A DNA stretch of 64,000 nucleotides, taken from JAHRAW01 sp965249835 (GTDB lineage Bacteria; Pseudomonadota; Gammaproteobacteria; Arenicellales; Poriferihabitantaceae). A model generated the notes under the pieces. It saw only the letters and a program-made list of their open reading frames with translations, made no database searches and was not told where the DNA came from. This document shows positions 5,956 to 15,770 of this stretch, in pieces; the stretch's first letter is position 1; every line of letters begins with the position of its first letter. Position numbers and translations under genes: made by a program. Where the stretch lies: NCBI GenBank assembly GCA_965249835.1, contig CBDFMY010000001.1:434001-498000 (forward strand), in the 5' to 3' direction.

Positions 5956-7881
5956 ATGCCCGTGCAAAATCCGACCGAAGATATAACCCCCGCGCCTGAT
6001 TCCACCCCGACCCGCCCGCCGCTCAGTTCACGAGACCGCCGCAAACTGCAGTTGATGGACGCTACGCGGCAGAGCATCAGCGAATACGGTCTTTCCAATA
6101 CCACGCTCGCCCGAGTCGCCGCGGCCGCCGGTTTGTCCACCGGCATCGTCAATTTCTACTTCACCAGCAAACAACAATTATTGCTGGAAACCTTGCGGGA
6201 ACTCAGCCGGGAATACCGCGAGGCGATGGAATTGGCGTTTGAATTCAACCGGTCGCCGGTGGAAATTCTCTCCGGTGTAATCCGCGTGCACTTCGCCCGA
6301 CAAATCTGCACCCCCGAAAAAGTCGCGGTTTGGTATGCGTTTGCCGGCGAAAGCCGTGCGCGGCGGGATTATTTAACCATTTGTCGGGAGCACGACGACT
6401 GGTTTCAACGCTCGTTGCTGGAAGTGGTCACGCATTGGCACCAACAAGTCGGAGAGCAACACATCCAGCCGAATGCTGTATCACGTGGGCTGGAAGGGCT
6501 GATGAACGACTACTGGCAGGAATTGTTGTATGAACCGGAAAAATTTGACTTTGAAACCGCCATCGCCACCTGCGAAGCGTATCTCGACGGGTTTTTCCGC
6601 ATTGCCGAGCAATCGGTAGCGGCAGCGGAAGCGTGCCCGCCGCCGAAGGAGCATTCGGTGGGCGTCGCACCATCCTTCGATCATCGCACCGGCGACCTGC
6701 TGGCACCTTGGACCTACCACAGCGGTGAGTTTCTGGAATTGGAAAAGTTGCACTTGTTCAAAGAAAACTGGTTGTTGGCTTGTCATATCAGCGAGATTCC
6801 CGAAGCCCGCGACTATCGCACCTTTGATGCCCTGGGCGAGCGTGCGTTGCTGGTGCGCGGAGACGATGACCAGGTGCGTGCGTTTCACAATGTTTGCCGG
6901 CATCGCGGCGCGAAACTGGTGGATGGCGCAGGCGGGCGATGTCCACGGGCGTTGACTTGTCCTTTCCACGGCTGGACCTACCGCCTTGACGGCCGTTTGG
7001 TCGGCGTTCCGGCGCAGGCAACCTTCCCGCATCTCGATAAATCGCAAAACGGTCTGGTGCCGTTGCCGATGGAAATCTGGATGGGATTTGTTTTTGTCTA
7101 TTTCGGGTCGCCCGGGTCGCATGTCGAGAGTGCTACCGAGCAACCGCCGGCACTGGCGCAGACCATGAAGCCGGTCGAGCGGTTGGTGTCGCACTATCAG
7201 TTGCACAACATGCAACCCATCGCAGGTTCCCGATTTGATGAGTTGCGTCGGTGCAACTGGAAGGTGTTCCACGACATTGATAACGAGGGCTACCATGTTC
7301 CGAATGGTCATCCCGCGTTGCAGCAGTTATACGGAAAAAATTATCGGGATGATTTCGTTGGTGATATTTCGGTTACCCATGGTCCCTTGAACGAGGAGCG
7401 AGCCACGCTGTGGAGTGTGCGGCATTATCAGAAACTGTTGCCGACCTTTGACCACTTGCCGCCGGCGCATCAACGATTGTGGCTTTACATCGGCCTGTTT
7501 CCCAACATGGTGCTTGCCTTGTATCCGGACAGCATGGAGTTCTATATGACCATCCCGGTTGATGCCGAATCGACTCGCGTGATCGGCGGGGCATTCGCGC
7601 TACCCGCACCACCTGAGACGAGTCGCGAAGTTCGGGCGGCGCAATATCTCGGCACGCGCATCAACCGCGTGGCAAGCCGCGAAGACGATGAGTTTGTCCG
7701 GCGGTTGCAAGAGGGAATGAAATCCGGCGCGTTTCCGCAACCGAAGTTGTCATCCATTGAGCACGGTGTCAGGGCATTTCACCGTGAAATCCAGCACGTC
7801 CTTCCAGTGGCGACGCTCGCCAATCAACCCCGACCCGGGACATTAGCGCAGGTGAATGCGGAAATGACGATCCAGCAATGA
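5956..7881 (+). CDS. BetI-like TetR regulator fused to Rieske oxygenase
   Basis: 641 residues in one uninterrupted frame. Residues ~28-75 are a TetR helix-turn-helix (TTLARVAAAAGLSTGIVNFYF), and the following ~150 residues match the BetI-type ligand domain. From ~245 the chain becomes a Rieske non-haem iron oxygenase. The [2Fe-2S] ligands are Cys314-x-His316 and Cys335-x2-His338. The catalytic-domain motif DNEGYHVPNGH follows, with His447 and His452 as mononuclear-iron ligands. This oxygenase type (GbcA/CntA/stachydrine demethylase group) demethylates or hydroxylates quaternary amines, and BetI senses choline. The fusion therefore suggests a sensor-enzyme for a betaine-like compound (inference). 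No reductase partner is adjacent. It is convergent with the polyamine transporter genes, only 7 bp apart. I see no stop or frameshift at the junction, so a true fusion is likely. Confidence 0.85.
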   Translation: MPVQNPTEDITPAPDSTPTRPPLSSRDRRKLQLMDATRQSISEYGLSNTTLARVAAAAGLSTGIVNFYFTSKQQLLLETLRELSREYREAMELAFEFNRSPVEILSGVIRVHFARQICTPEKVAVWYAFAGESRARRDYLTICREHDDWFQRSLLEVVTHWHQQVGEQHIQPNAVSRGLEGLMNDYWQELLYEPEKFDFETAIATCEAYLDGFFRIAEQSVAAAEACPPPKEHSVGVAPSFDHRTGDLLAPWTYHSGEFLELEKLHLFKENWLLACHISEIPEARDYRTFDALGERALLVRGDDDQVRAFHNVCRHRGAKLVDGAGGRCPRALTCPFHGWTYRLDGRLVGVPAQATFPHLDKSQNGLVPLPMEIWMGFVFVYFGSPGSHVESATEQPPALAQTMKPVERLVSHYQLHNMQPIAGSRFDELRRCNWKVFHDIDNEGYHVPNGHPALQQLYGKNYRDDFVGDISVTHGPLNEERATLWSVRHYQKLLPTFDHLPPAHQRLWLYIGLFPNMVLALYPDSMEFYMTIPVDAESTRVIGGAFALPAPPETSREVRAAQYLGTRINRVASREDDEFVRRLQEGMKSGAFPQPKLSSIEHGVRAFHREIQHVLPVATLANQPRPGTLAQVNAEMTIQQ

Positions 7882-7888
7882 ACGTAAC

Positions 7889-8743
7889 TTAAACCTCCGC
7901 TTTGATTTCATCAATGGCGGCCATTTGCATGTCCCGCGCAAGGCGTTTTTGTTGGCGCATCAGTAGCCAGCCGGCGATAACCACGCCGACTGCCACGGTC
8001 AGGATGATGATGGTTGCCAGTGCGTTGATGTCGGGTCGCAAGCCAAGCCGGACACGGGAGTAGATCAGCATCGGCAGGGTGTTAGCACCGGGTCCGGAGA
8101 CGAAACTGGCGATGACCAAATCGTCCAGCGACAGGGTGAAAGCCAGCAACCAGCCGGCGATCATGCCCGGCGCCAGCAGTGGCAGGGTGATATCCAGCAG
8201 CACCCGCAGTGGTTTGCCGCCGAGATCCTGAGCGGCTTCTTCCAGATCCTGCCCCATGCCGGTCAGCCGCGATTGAATAATCACCGCTACATATGCCAGC
8301 GAAAAGGTGATGTGCGCGATGGTAATGGTGGTGATGCCGCGGCTGGAAGGCCAGCCGATCAGTTCGTTCAAGGTGATGAACAACAGCAGCAACGACAATC
8401 CGGTGATGACTTCGGGCATCACCAGCGGCGCGGAGATCATGCCGCTGAATAAGGTGCGCCCGCGGAAGCGGCCAAAGCGTGCCATGGCCAGCCCGGCCAA
8501 CGTGCCGAGCAGGGTGGCGACGGTGGCGTTGACCACGGCGACTTGCAGGCTCAAGGTCAGGGCGTTCCACACCTCTTCGCTGGCGAACAGGGTTTTATAC
8601 CAGCGCACCGAGAAACCGCCCCACACCGGCACCAGTTTGGAGTAGTTGAAGGAGTAGATGATCAACAGCAGCATCGGCACATACAAAAACGCCATACCGA
8701 AACACAGCACCGAAAAGAGAAAAGTGGAGCGTTTGTTGTGCAT
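7889..8743 (-). CDS. potI: Polyamine ABC transporter permease (PotI-like)
   Basis: 284 residues, six predicted membrane segments, and the permease EAA-type loop (EEAAQDLGGKPLRVLLDITLP) that docks to the ATPase. The N-terminus (FLYVPMLLLIIYSFNYS) is typical of PotC/PotI. It is the last gene of a potF-potG-potH-potI operon read leftward, starting 8 bp after potH ends. It would form the inner-membrane channel with PotH for putrescine/spermidine-type substrates. Confidence 0.88.
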   Translation of the reverse strand: MHNKRSTFLFSVLCFGMAFLYVPMLLLIIYSFNYSKLVPVWGGFSVRWYKTLFASEEVWNALTLSLQVAVVNATVATLLGTLAGLAMARFGRFRGRTLFSGMISAPLVMPEVITGLSLLLLFITLNELIGWPSSRGITTITIAHITFSLAYVAVIIQSRLTGMGQDLEEAAQDLGGKPLRVLLDITLPLLAPGMIAGWLLAFTLSLDDLVIASFVSGPGANTLPMLIYSRVRLGLRPDINALATIIILTVAVGVVIAGWLLMRQQKRLARDMQMAAIDEIKAEV

Positions 8744-8751
8744 CGCCGCCG

Positions 8752-9717
8752 CTATTTCCCCGGCTCCATTTCCCCGGCTTGCAAATGCTGATACAGCATC
8801 ATCGGCAGCACCAGCACCAGCAGCAAGGCGATGGCAACCGCCGCCGCCACCGGCCAGTCGTGGTTGGAGTTGAATTCGCTATACAAAACCTTGCCGATCA
8901 TCAGCACATTGCCGCCGCCGAGCAGGTCGGGAATGACGAATTCGCCGGTTGCCGGAATGAATACCAGCAACGCGCCGGCGACGATGCCGGGAATGGTCAG
9001 CGGCAGGGTTACGGTAAAGAAGATGGTGGTCGGATGCGCGCCGAGGTCGGAGGCGGCTTCGTGCAGGGTCATATCCAGTTTTTCCATGTTGGCGTATAGC
9101 GGCAGGATCATGAACGGCAGGTAGGAATAGACAATGCCGACATACACCGCGAATTCGGAATACAACAAACGCACCGGCTGATCGACCACGCCGAGCCACA
9201 TCAGAAAGCCGTTGATGGTTCCCTGATCCGCCAGAATCCCGATCCACGCATACACTCGAAGCAGAAACGAAGTCCAGAACGGCAGGATGATCAACAGCAA
9301 CAGGATATACCGGGCGGTGGGGGCGGCGCGCACGATGCCGTAGGCGATGGGATAGCCGAGCAGCAGGCAGAGAATGGTGGAGACCGAGGATATTTTCACC
9401 GAGTTGAGGTAGGTATTGAGGTATAACTCGTCCTCCCACAGGTAGGCGAAGTTGCCGAAAATCAGCCGTAGCCGCAACGCACCGTCATCAACCCATTCCA
9501 GCAGTGGTGAAAACGGTGGACTGGCGATGAGGGATTCGGCCAGGCTGATTTTCAAGACGATAAGAAACGGAACCAGAAAAAACAACAGCAACCACAGGTA
9601 GGGTATGGCGATGGTCAGCCCGCGCCAGCGGGTTTGCAGGAAGTTGTCGCAACGCGCACGCCAGTCTCCCGGTGTCGGCGTGGACAAGTCCGGGGCGGTG
9701 TTGGAATGTGCTGCCAT
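8752..9717 (-). CDS. potH: Polyamine ABC transporter permease (PotH-like)
   Basis: 321 residues with an N-terminal cytoplasmic stretch, six membrane segments and the EAA loop (HEAASDLGAHPTTIFFTVTLP). The pattern FLVPFLIVLKISLAES in the first membrane segment is typical of PotB/PotH permeases. It lies between potG (16 bp upstream) and potI, on the same strand, and pairs with PotI. Confidence 0.88.
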   Translation of the reverse strand: MAAHSNTAPDLSTPTPGDWRARCDNFLQTRWRGLTIAIPYLWLLLFFLVPFLIVLKISLAESLIASPPFSPLLEWVDDGALRLRLIFGNFAYLWEDELYLNTYLNSVKISSVSTILCLLLGYPIAYGIVRAAPTARYILLLLIILPFWTSFLLRVYAWIGILADQGTINGFLMWLGVVDQPVRLLYSEFAVYVGIVYSYLPFMILPLYANMEKLDMTLHEAASDLGAHPTTIFFTVTLPLTIPGIVAGALLVFIPATGEFVIPDLLGGGNVLMIGKVLYSEFNSNHDWPVAAAVAIALLLVLVLPMMLYQHLQAGEMEPGK

Positions 9718-9733
9718 TACCCTTGGGCTCGAA

Positions 9734-10879
9734 CTAATCCCGCAGGATCATGCTGTTTTCGGGCTGCCAACTGAGATACACATGGTCTTCCCATTCGATT
9801 TTCCGCTGCTCCACCCGTTGCAGATTGGGCGCGGTCACTTGAATAATTTTATCGCCGCTCACCCGCACCCGATAAATAGACAGGTTACCCATGTAGGCAA
9901 ACTCCAGCACTTCCCCTTGCAGACACGTCAGCGACGGATTATCAGGCGCGGACTTGCTCATGCGAATTTTCTCCGGCCGAATACCCAGGGTTATTTTCTG
10001 ACCTTCCTTAATATCCGATTCGGTCGGCACCTTGAGCGGCGTAGCCACCGCCGGGCAGGTCAGCACCAGTTCCTCGCCGAAACTCACCACGATGCCGTCG
10101 AAACTGTTGATGGTGCCGATGAAGTTGGCGATTTTGCGCGTTCGCGGTCGCTCGTATACCTCGGTCGGCTCGCCCACTTGAATGATGCGCCCGGCGTCCA
10201 TTACCGCGATGCGCGTCGACAAAGTCATCGCTTCTTCCTGATCGTGGGTGACCACGATGAAGGTGATGCCCAGTTGATCCTGAATGTTCATCAGTTCAAA
10301 CTGGGTCTGCTCGCGCAGGCGTTTATCCAACGCCGCCAGCGGCTCGTCAAGGAGCAGCACTTTGGGGCGTTTGACCAGTGCCCGCGCCAGTGCAACCCGC
10401 TGACGTTGCCCGCCGGATAACTGGTGCGGCTTGCGCTTGTTGAATTCCTGCAATTCCACCATGCGCAGAATTTCGTCAACTCGGCGACTGATCTCGCCCT
10501 TTTCCACGCCGTCTCGCTTCAATCCGTAAGCGACATTATCGGCCACGGTCATGTGCGGAAACAGTGCGTAGGATTGGAACATCATGTTGACCGGCCGCTG
10601 ATAAGGCGGCACATCGGTCATGTCGATATGGTCGATGGTGATGCTGCCTTGGCTGGGCAATTCAAATCCCGCCAGCATACGCAACAGGGTGGTTTTGCCG
10701 CAGCCGGAACCGCCCAGCAGCGAGAACAGTTCGCCGCGGTAGATGTCGAGGTCGACATTTTCCACCGCGGTGAACGCACCGAAACTTTTGCTGACCCCCT
10801 GAATCTTGATGAACGGCTCGGCGCCGGCATCAAGCCACGGGCGGTCAATGCCAGCCACCTCTGGCGTGGTTGCGGTCAT
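9734..10879 (-). CDS. potG: Polyamine ABC transporter ATPase (PotG-like)
   Basis: 381 residues from ATG 10879, which has GGAGAG at a good distance; an in-frame TTG lies two codons earlier. Motifs: Walker A GGSGCGKTT, Q-loop MMFQSYALFPHM, signature LSGGQRQRVALARAL, Walker B VLLLDEPLAALD, switch His in VTHDQEEA. The C-terminal ~100 residues form the TOBE-type regulatory domain usual for PotA/PotG/MalK. It energises PotH-PotI. Confidence 0.9.
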   Translation of the reverse strand: MTATTPEVAGIDRPWLDAGAEPFIKIQGVSKSFGAFTAVENVDLDIYRGELFSLLGGSGCGKTTLLRMLAGFELPSQGSITIDHIDMTDVPPYQRPVNMMFQSYALFPHMTVADNVAYGLKRDGVEKGEISRRVDEILRMVELQEFNKRKPHQLSGGQRQRVALARALVKRPKVLLLDEPLAALDKRLREQTQFELMNIQDQLGITFIVVTHDQEEAMTLSTRIAVMDAGRIIQVGEPTEVYERPRTRKIANFIGTINSFDGIVVSFGEELVLTCPAVATPLKVPTESDIKEGQKITLGIRPEKIRMSKSAPDNPSLTCLQGEVLEFAYMGNLSIYRVRVSGDKIIQVTAPNLQRVEQRKIEWEDHVYLSWQPENSMILRD

Positions 10880-10957
10880 CGCCAATCTCTCCGGTCAGAA
10901 TACAAATACTATCAGCGAACGCCGCCCGGCAAAAACCAGCTGATGTCCGCGGATAGG

Positions 10958-12073
10958 TTATTGACCGGACTTGAAGCGCGTCCAGGCGCGCGTGCGTACG
11001 CGTTCCGTTTTCGGAGAGACGGTCGCCAGGGTATACATGTCCCGCACCAGTTGCGCCGACGGATAACTCGCCATGCTACTCGTGACTTGTTCATCGATCA
11101 TGTCGTAGGCGGTTTGGTTGCCGCTGGCATACCAGGTGAAATTGCTGTCGTTGGCGGCGACATCGGGGCGCATCATGTAGTTGAGGAAGGTATGCGCATT
11201 CTCAACGTTCTTCGCGTCGGACGGAATCACCCAGCCGTCCACCCACAGATTGGCCGCGCCAGCTCCCGGTGGTGAAAAGAAATCCAGCACCACGCCGGTG
11301 TTCGCTTCCGCCGCGCCGGACATCGCCAGCAGCCCGTCGGGTCCCCAGGTGACCGCCACGCAGAATTCCCGTTCCGGCATCCGTTGATACGCGTAGTTGT
11401 CAAAAGTTTTAATGTAGGGGCGAATACTCAACAGCATCTCTTCGACCTTTTTGTAATCACCGGGTTTTTGCGAACTCGGATCAAGGCCAAGATAGGCGAG
11501 TGCCATCGGAATCACATCGGTCGGGGAATCCAGAAACGAGACACCGCATTGCGCCAGTTTCTCCATGTGTTCGGGCTTGAATATCATGTCCATCGAGCCG
11601 ATGGGCGCACCCGGGTGAACGCTGCGCACCAGTTTTTCGTTATAAGTGATGCCGTGGGTGCCCCACATATACGGCACGATATGCGCATTGCCCGGATCCC
11701 AGGTGTCTCCCAGTTGCGCCATGATGTCTTCGCGCATGTGCTTGAAATTGGGCAGTTTGGATTTGTCTAACTCTTGTAAAATGCCGGCCGGAATCAGACG
11801 TGCGATTTGGCTACTGGAGTGACTGACCACATCATAGCCGGTGCTGCCGGCGAGCAGTTTGGAATCGATCGCCTCGACCGAATCGTAAAAATCATAGATC
11901 ACCTTGATGCCGGTCTCTTTCTCGAAATTGGCAATGGTGTCTTCGGCGATATACTCCGCCCAGTTGGTTACATTCAGTTGGGCGTGAACGGTGAATGTCG
12001 TCGCGATGAACAAAAGTGTCGCGGCGACAATTCGTGGGTGGGTTCCGAGAACCCGGGTGTGTTTGGTTTTCAT
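10958..12073 (-). CDS. potF: Polyamine-binding periplasmic protein (PotF-like)
   Basis: 371 residues from the ATG at 12073, chosen because GGAGGA precedes it and because it starts a signal peptide (positive N-terminus, hydrophobic core to about residue 30, ending HA-Q). The mature part begins LNVTNWAEYIAEDTIANFEKETGI, the classic PotD/PotF opening. It shows the family's YDVVSHSSS and WGTHGITYNEKL segments that line the ligand site. It heads the potFGHI operon. Confidence 0.9.
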   Translation of the reverse strand: MKTKHTRVLGTHPRIVAATLLFIATTFTVHAQLNVTNWAEYIAEDTIANFEKETGIKVIYDFYDSVEAIDSKLLAGSTGYDVVSHSSSQIARLIPAGILQELDKSKLPNFKHMREDIMAQLGDTWDPGNAHIVPYMWGTHGITYNEKLVRSVHPGAPIGSMDMIFKPEHMEKLAQCGVSFLDSPTDVIPMALAYLGLDPSSQKPGDYKKVEEMLLSIRPYIKTFDNYAYQRMPEREFCVAVTWGPDGLLAMSGAAEANTGVVLDFFSPPGAGAANLWVDGWVIPSDAKNVENAHTFLNYMMRPDVAANDSNFTWYASGNQTAYDMIDEQVTSSMASYPSAQLVRDMYTLATVSPKTERVRTRAWTRFKSGQ

Positions 12074-12253
12074 TTTCAACTTTCCTCCGATGGTGGATGT
12101 TTTTTTGGCGATAAAAAAAAGAACGGTCAATGATACCTGACAAAAACGCTGCGGGCTGTTGATCGCCCGCTCCGGCATTCTCGCCACTCGCCATTTAAGC
12201 ACGCCAAGCGGCTGGCGACAATGGCTTATTCACGATTAGGCAACATAATAACC

Positions 12254-13162
12254 TCATTCACGAGTTTGACGGTTAATTAATGTCACCGCGGCCACGCTGA
12301 TTACGGCGCCGATTAGTTGCGGAAATGATAATACTTCGTTGAGAAATAAAAAGGCGCCGGCGAGACCAAACAACGGAATTAGATTTAAAAAACTGCCGGC
12401 ATAATTCGCGCTCAACGTGGTGAGTGCAGTGAGATATAGCGAAAAAGCCAACGCGTATTGCACGATTCCCGATAGCACTGCCAACACCCAAATTTCAAAC
12501 GGCGCAGTTGTGATTATCGGCGAACCTTTTTGCATCCACTCCACCGGAAGCAGTAGTAGCGCAAAGGCAAGCGCCACGATTTGTTGCCAGGCAACGATAT
12601 ACACCGGATCGATTCGTGTGGCAAAGCGAGCCGATAATACAACATACAAGGCGGCTGCCACCGTACCTGCGAAAATTAACGCATCGCCGACCGCATTACC
12701 GCCATACTCGCTGGCGGAAAAAACACCCAATGCGAGGAACAAACCGGCGACCGCCACCACCGACAATGAGACAAATCGCAACGACGGTTTTTCACGAAAC
12801 AACAACGCCGAGATAATGATAATCATGATCGCTTCGGTCGCATAAATCAGCGAAGCATTGCTCGCCTGGGTGTCCGCCAGACCAATCAACGTAAGAAGGT
12901 AGGCGAGCCCCGGTTCCAGCAAACCGAGCGATGCGAACTTTACAATGTCGCCAAGCGCAGGCCGTGGTATCGGAGCATGCCGCACCAAAATAAAAATCCA
13001 AATCGACACAACACTGGCAAGCAATTGCACCACCAGCAGAAAAACCGGTGGGAATGATCCCAGCGCCCCCTTCGACATCACTGTTGCAGAGCCCCAACAC
13101 AACGCCGCCAATGTTGCGAAAATCACTCCCGCTGGGAAGGTTGTGTCAGATGTTGGTTTCAT
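12254..13162 (-). CDS. EamA/DMT-family transporter
   Basis: 302 residues, ten predicted membrane helices in two homologous EamA halves, as in drug/metabolite transporters (RhaT, YdcZ, RarD group). ATG 13162 is preferred; an upstream in-frame extension to 13330 runs through a dispersed repeat and is not protein-like. The motif ALCWGSATVMSKGAL in helix 1 and LEPGLAYLLTLIGL in helix 4 fit the family. Substrate is unknown. It sits upstream of the polyamine transporter on the same strand but about 180 bp away, so it is probably transcribed separately. Confidence 0.8.
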   Translation of the reverse strand: MKPTSDTTFPAGVIFATLAALCWGSATVMSKGALGSFPPVFLLVVQLLASVVSIWIFILVRHAPIPRPALGDIVKFASLGLLEPGLAYLLTLIGLADTQASNASLIYATEAIMIIIISALLFREKPSLRFVSLSVVAVAGLFLALGVFSASEYGGNAVGDALIFAGTVAAALYVVLSARFATRIDPVYIVAWQQIVALAFALLLLPVEWMQKGSPIITTAPFEIWVLAVLSGIVQYALAFSLYLTALTTLSANYAGSFLNLIPLFGLAGAFLFLNEVLSFPQLIGAVISVAAVTLINRQTRE

Positions 13163-13694
13163 TACGCTTGCCTTTTCGTCGCCATGGTCGTTTTGCCGTA
13201 TAGTGTTGCGCTTCGTCACTCGGTCGATTACATACTTAATGTATGCTCGCTCCCTCGCTTCTCGCGCGCCTTGCCTGACAACGAAAAAATCGCCGGGAGC
13301 GCCATGAATTGATTGGCGCGAGCGAAGCAAGCCCGAGGGGCGCGTATCAGGGATGATACGCGCAAAATGCTACGCACAATGTTTGTCTGATTATAAGGAG
13401 CTCGGCTACGCCAGAGCAACACCGCTTTAGTGTCACGCTTTACGTGACACTTATTTACCATTGTCTTTTCAAAAAGACTCATTCCCTCCCGATTCACTAT
13501 TACCTACCATTCGTCATTCTCGCCGGCAGGCGGGGCGGCTTCGCCGCCGGTTTTTCAAGCCAGAATGACGATACTAATTCTTTTGTTGTCACGCCCACAA
13601 GAAGTTTTGCTATTTACTCTATTCTCCCAATCAACAGAGCGTGCAGGGACGCACGCTGGCGTAAGCCGCCGCCGATGCCCTTCACACACCGCTG
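13163..13694. repeat. Spacer with compound dispersed repeats
   Basis: About 530 bp without a gene. Contents: the 'cgcttcgtcactcggtcg...ctcgcgcgccttgcc' repeat at 13205-13278 (also at 33414-33487 and 53189-53270), and REP copy b at 13289-13363. A GTGTCACG...CGTGACAC palindrome lies near 13430, a 'gtcattctcgccggcaggcgg' hairpin near 13512, and a 'gcgtgcagggacgcacgctggc' hairpin near 13640 that recurs near 36160. Confidence 0.7.
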
Positions 13695-14171
13695 TCATTT
13701 GCTTTGATGTCGCAGCCCGCGGCGCACGGCAAAAAAATCTTTCAACAATTCACCGGCGTGTTGCGCATTGATGCCGGCGGTGATAGTGCATGTGTGATTG
13801 AGAAACGGCGATTCCAGCAAGTTCAACGCGCTGCCAGCGGCGCCAAATTTTTCGTCCGGGGTAGCATAGATCAAACGCGCGATGCGTGCGTGTAACATCG
13901 CACCGGCGCACATGATGCACGGCTCCAAAGTCACATACAAACTGGCACCGGTGAGACGATGATTGCCGATGGTTTTGGCGGCATCACGCAACGCGAGGAT
14001 TTCCGCGTGCGCGGAGGGATCAGGTAAAGCGATCGTTTGGTTAAATCCTTCGCCGATGATTTTATCGTCCCGCACCACCACCGCGCCGACCGGCACTTCC
14101 TGTAAATCTCGTGCCTGCTTGGCCAACGCCAACGCGCGCGCCATGTATTGTTCATCATTCGTTGCGCGCAT
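13695..14171 (-). CDS. tadA: tRNA-specific adenosine deaminase TadA
   Basis: 158 residues with the cytidine-deaminase-fold zinc site: His55-Ala-Glu57 and Cys85-x2-Cys88 (PCIMCAGAM). It converts A34 to inosine in tRNA-Arg(ACG). Length and motif spacing are standard. It lies 24 bp downstream of guaA on the same strand, a common gammaproteobacterial pairing. The closing residues run into repeat sequence without disrupting the catalytic part. Confidence 0.93.
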   Translation of the reverse strand: MRATNDEQYMARALALAKQARDLQEVPVGAVVVRDDKIIGEGFNQTIALPDPSAHAEILALRDAAKTIGNHRLTGASLYVTLEPCIMCAGAMLHARIARLIYATPDEKFGAAGSALNLLESPFLNHTCTITAGINAQHAGELLKDFFAVRRGLRHQSK

Positions 14172-14195
14172 TGTTTTTTGGCAAACAGAAAAAAC

Positions 14196-15770
14196 TTATT
14201 CCCACTCAATGGTGGCCGGCGGCTTGTCCGAAATATCATAGACCACGCGGCTGATGCCGCGCACTTCGTTGATAATGCGGTTGGATATAGTCGCGAGTAT
14301 CTCAGGGGAAAATCGTTTCCAGTTTGCGGTCATGAAATCCACGCTTTCCACCGCGCGCAACGCGATGACATAATTATAGGCGCGGTTGTCGCCGACCACG
14401 CCTACCGATTTGACTGGCAGGAACACTGCGAATGCCTGACTGACTTGATCGTATAACTGGTTTTTTTCGAGTTCTTCCAAATAAATTGCGTCGGCCTGGC
14501 GCAGCATATCGGCAAATTCTTTTTTCACTTCGCCGAGGATGCGCACGCCAAGACCGGGACCCGGGAACGGGTGGCGGTCGATCATGGTCGCCGGCAAACC
14601 GAGTTCGCGCCCGATGGTTCGCACTTCGTCTTTGAATAATGCGCGCAACGGCTCGAGTAATTTCAAGTTCATTCGTTGCGGCAGACCGCCGACATTGTGA
14701 TGGGATTTGATGACCTTGCCGTGCGCGTCACCGGCGGACTCGATGACATCCGGGTAAATCGTTCCTTGCGCCAGCCATTTTGCGTTTTTGATTGCGGCGG
14801 ATTCTTGTTCAAAAATTTCCACGAACAAATTGCCGATGACTTTGCGCTTGCGTTCCGGGTCGGTGATGCCTTTTAGTTTTTCGAGAAAACGCGCTTCGGC
14901 ATCCACGCGAATCACGCGCACGCCCAAATGTTCGGTAAAGGTTTGCATCACGCGGTCGCCTTCCAGCAGGCGCAACAAACCGGTATCGACAAAAATGCAA
15001 GTGAGTTGTGCGCCGATGGCGCGATGTAACAACGTCGCCGTGACCGATGAATCAACGCCGCCGGACAAACCCAGCACCACCGCATCATGGCCGACTTGTT
15101 GGCGCACATCGCGGATGATGTTTTCAATGATGTTGTCCGCGACCCAATCGCGCGCGCAACCGCATACTTCATGCACGTATCTCGACAGGATCGCTTTGCC
15201 ATCGGCGGTGTGCGTAACTTCGGGATGAAACTGCACGCCGAAATAATTACGCGTGGCGTCGTGTATCGCGGCGCAAGGCGCGTTGTCGGTCGCTGCGATT
15301 GTCTCAAAGCCGGCCGGTAACTCGGTGATCTGGTCGCCGTGGCTCATCCACACTCCGAGTTGTGCGCCGCGCTCACCCAGCAACGCGCTGTCGGCGCAAG
15401 TTTGCAAGGTGGCGTTGCCGTATTCATGATGCGTTGCGTTTTCGACTGCGCCGCCGAGTTGTGCGACCATGGTTTGCATGCCGTAGCAAATGCCGAGGAT
15501 TGGTTTGTCCAGTTTTCCCTCAGTGAAAATTTCTGGCGGTGCGAATGGTGTGACATTTTTTTCATTTGCATTGCCGGCGTTATTCACATACACCGATGCC
15601 GGACCGCCGGATAAAATGATTCCACTCGGCTGGAACGCCGTGATTTTTTCAAACGACACATCCCACGGATAGATCTCGCAATAAACCCCGAGTTCACGTA
15701 CGCACCGTCCAATGAGTTGGGTGTATTGCGCGCCGAAGTCGAGGATGAGAATACGGTCGGTGGTGGTCAT
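14196..15770 (-). CDS. guaA: GMP synthase (glutamine-hydrolysing)
   Basis: 524 residues, standard length. The class I glutamine amidotransferase domain has its triad at Cys95 (GICYG), His182 and Glu184 (FHPEV). The ATP pyrophosphatase domain has the PP-loop SGGVDSS at 236-242, and the C-terminal dimerisation domain ends RVVYDISDKPPATIEWE. It converts XMP to GMP. tadA follows on the same strand; guaB is not in the window. Confidence 0.97.
   Translation of the reverse strand: MTTTDRILILDFGAQYTQLIGRCVRELGVYCEIYPWDVSFEKITAFQPSGIILSGGPASVYVNNAGNANEKNVTPFAPPEIFTEGKLDKPILGICYGMQTMVAQLGGAVENATHHEYGNATLQTCADSALLGERGAQLGVWMSHGDQITELPAGFETIAATDNAPCAAIHDATRNYFGVQFHPEVTHTADGKAILSRYVHEVCGCARDWVADNIIENIIRDVRQQVGHDAVVLGLSGGVDSSVTATLLHRAIGAQLTCIFVDTGLLRLLEGDRVMQTFTEHLGVRVIRVDAEARFLEKLKGITDPERKRKVIGNLFVEIFEQESAAIKNAKWLAQGTIYPDVIESAGDAHGKVIKSHHNVGGLPQRMNLKLLEPLRALFKDEVRTIGRELGLPATMIDRHPFPGPGLGVRILGEVKKEFADMLRQADAIYLEELEKNQLYDQVSQAFAVFLPVKSVGVVGDNRAYNYVIALRAVESVDFMTANWKRFSPEILATISNRIINEVRGISRVVYDISDKPPATIEWE

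Noticed and set aside
13205..13330. N-terminal extension of the EamA transporter through the repeat
   Set aside because: The extra residues derive from dispersed repeat sequence, and the family N-terminus begins at 13162.
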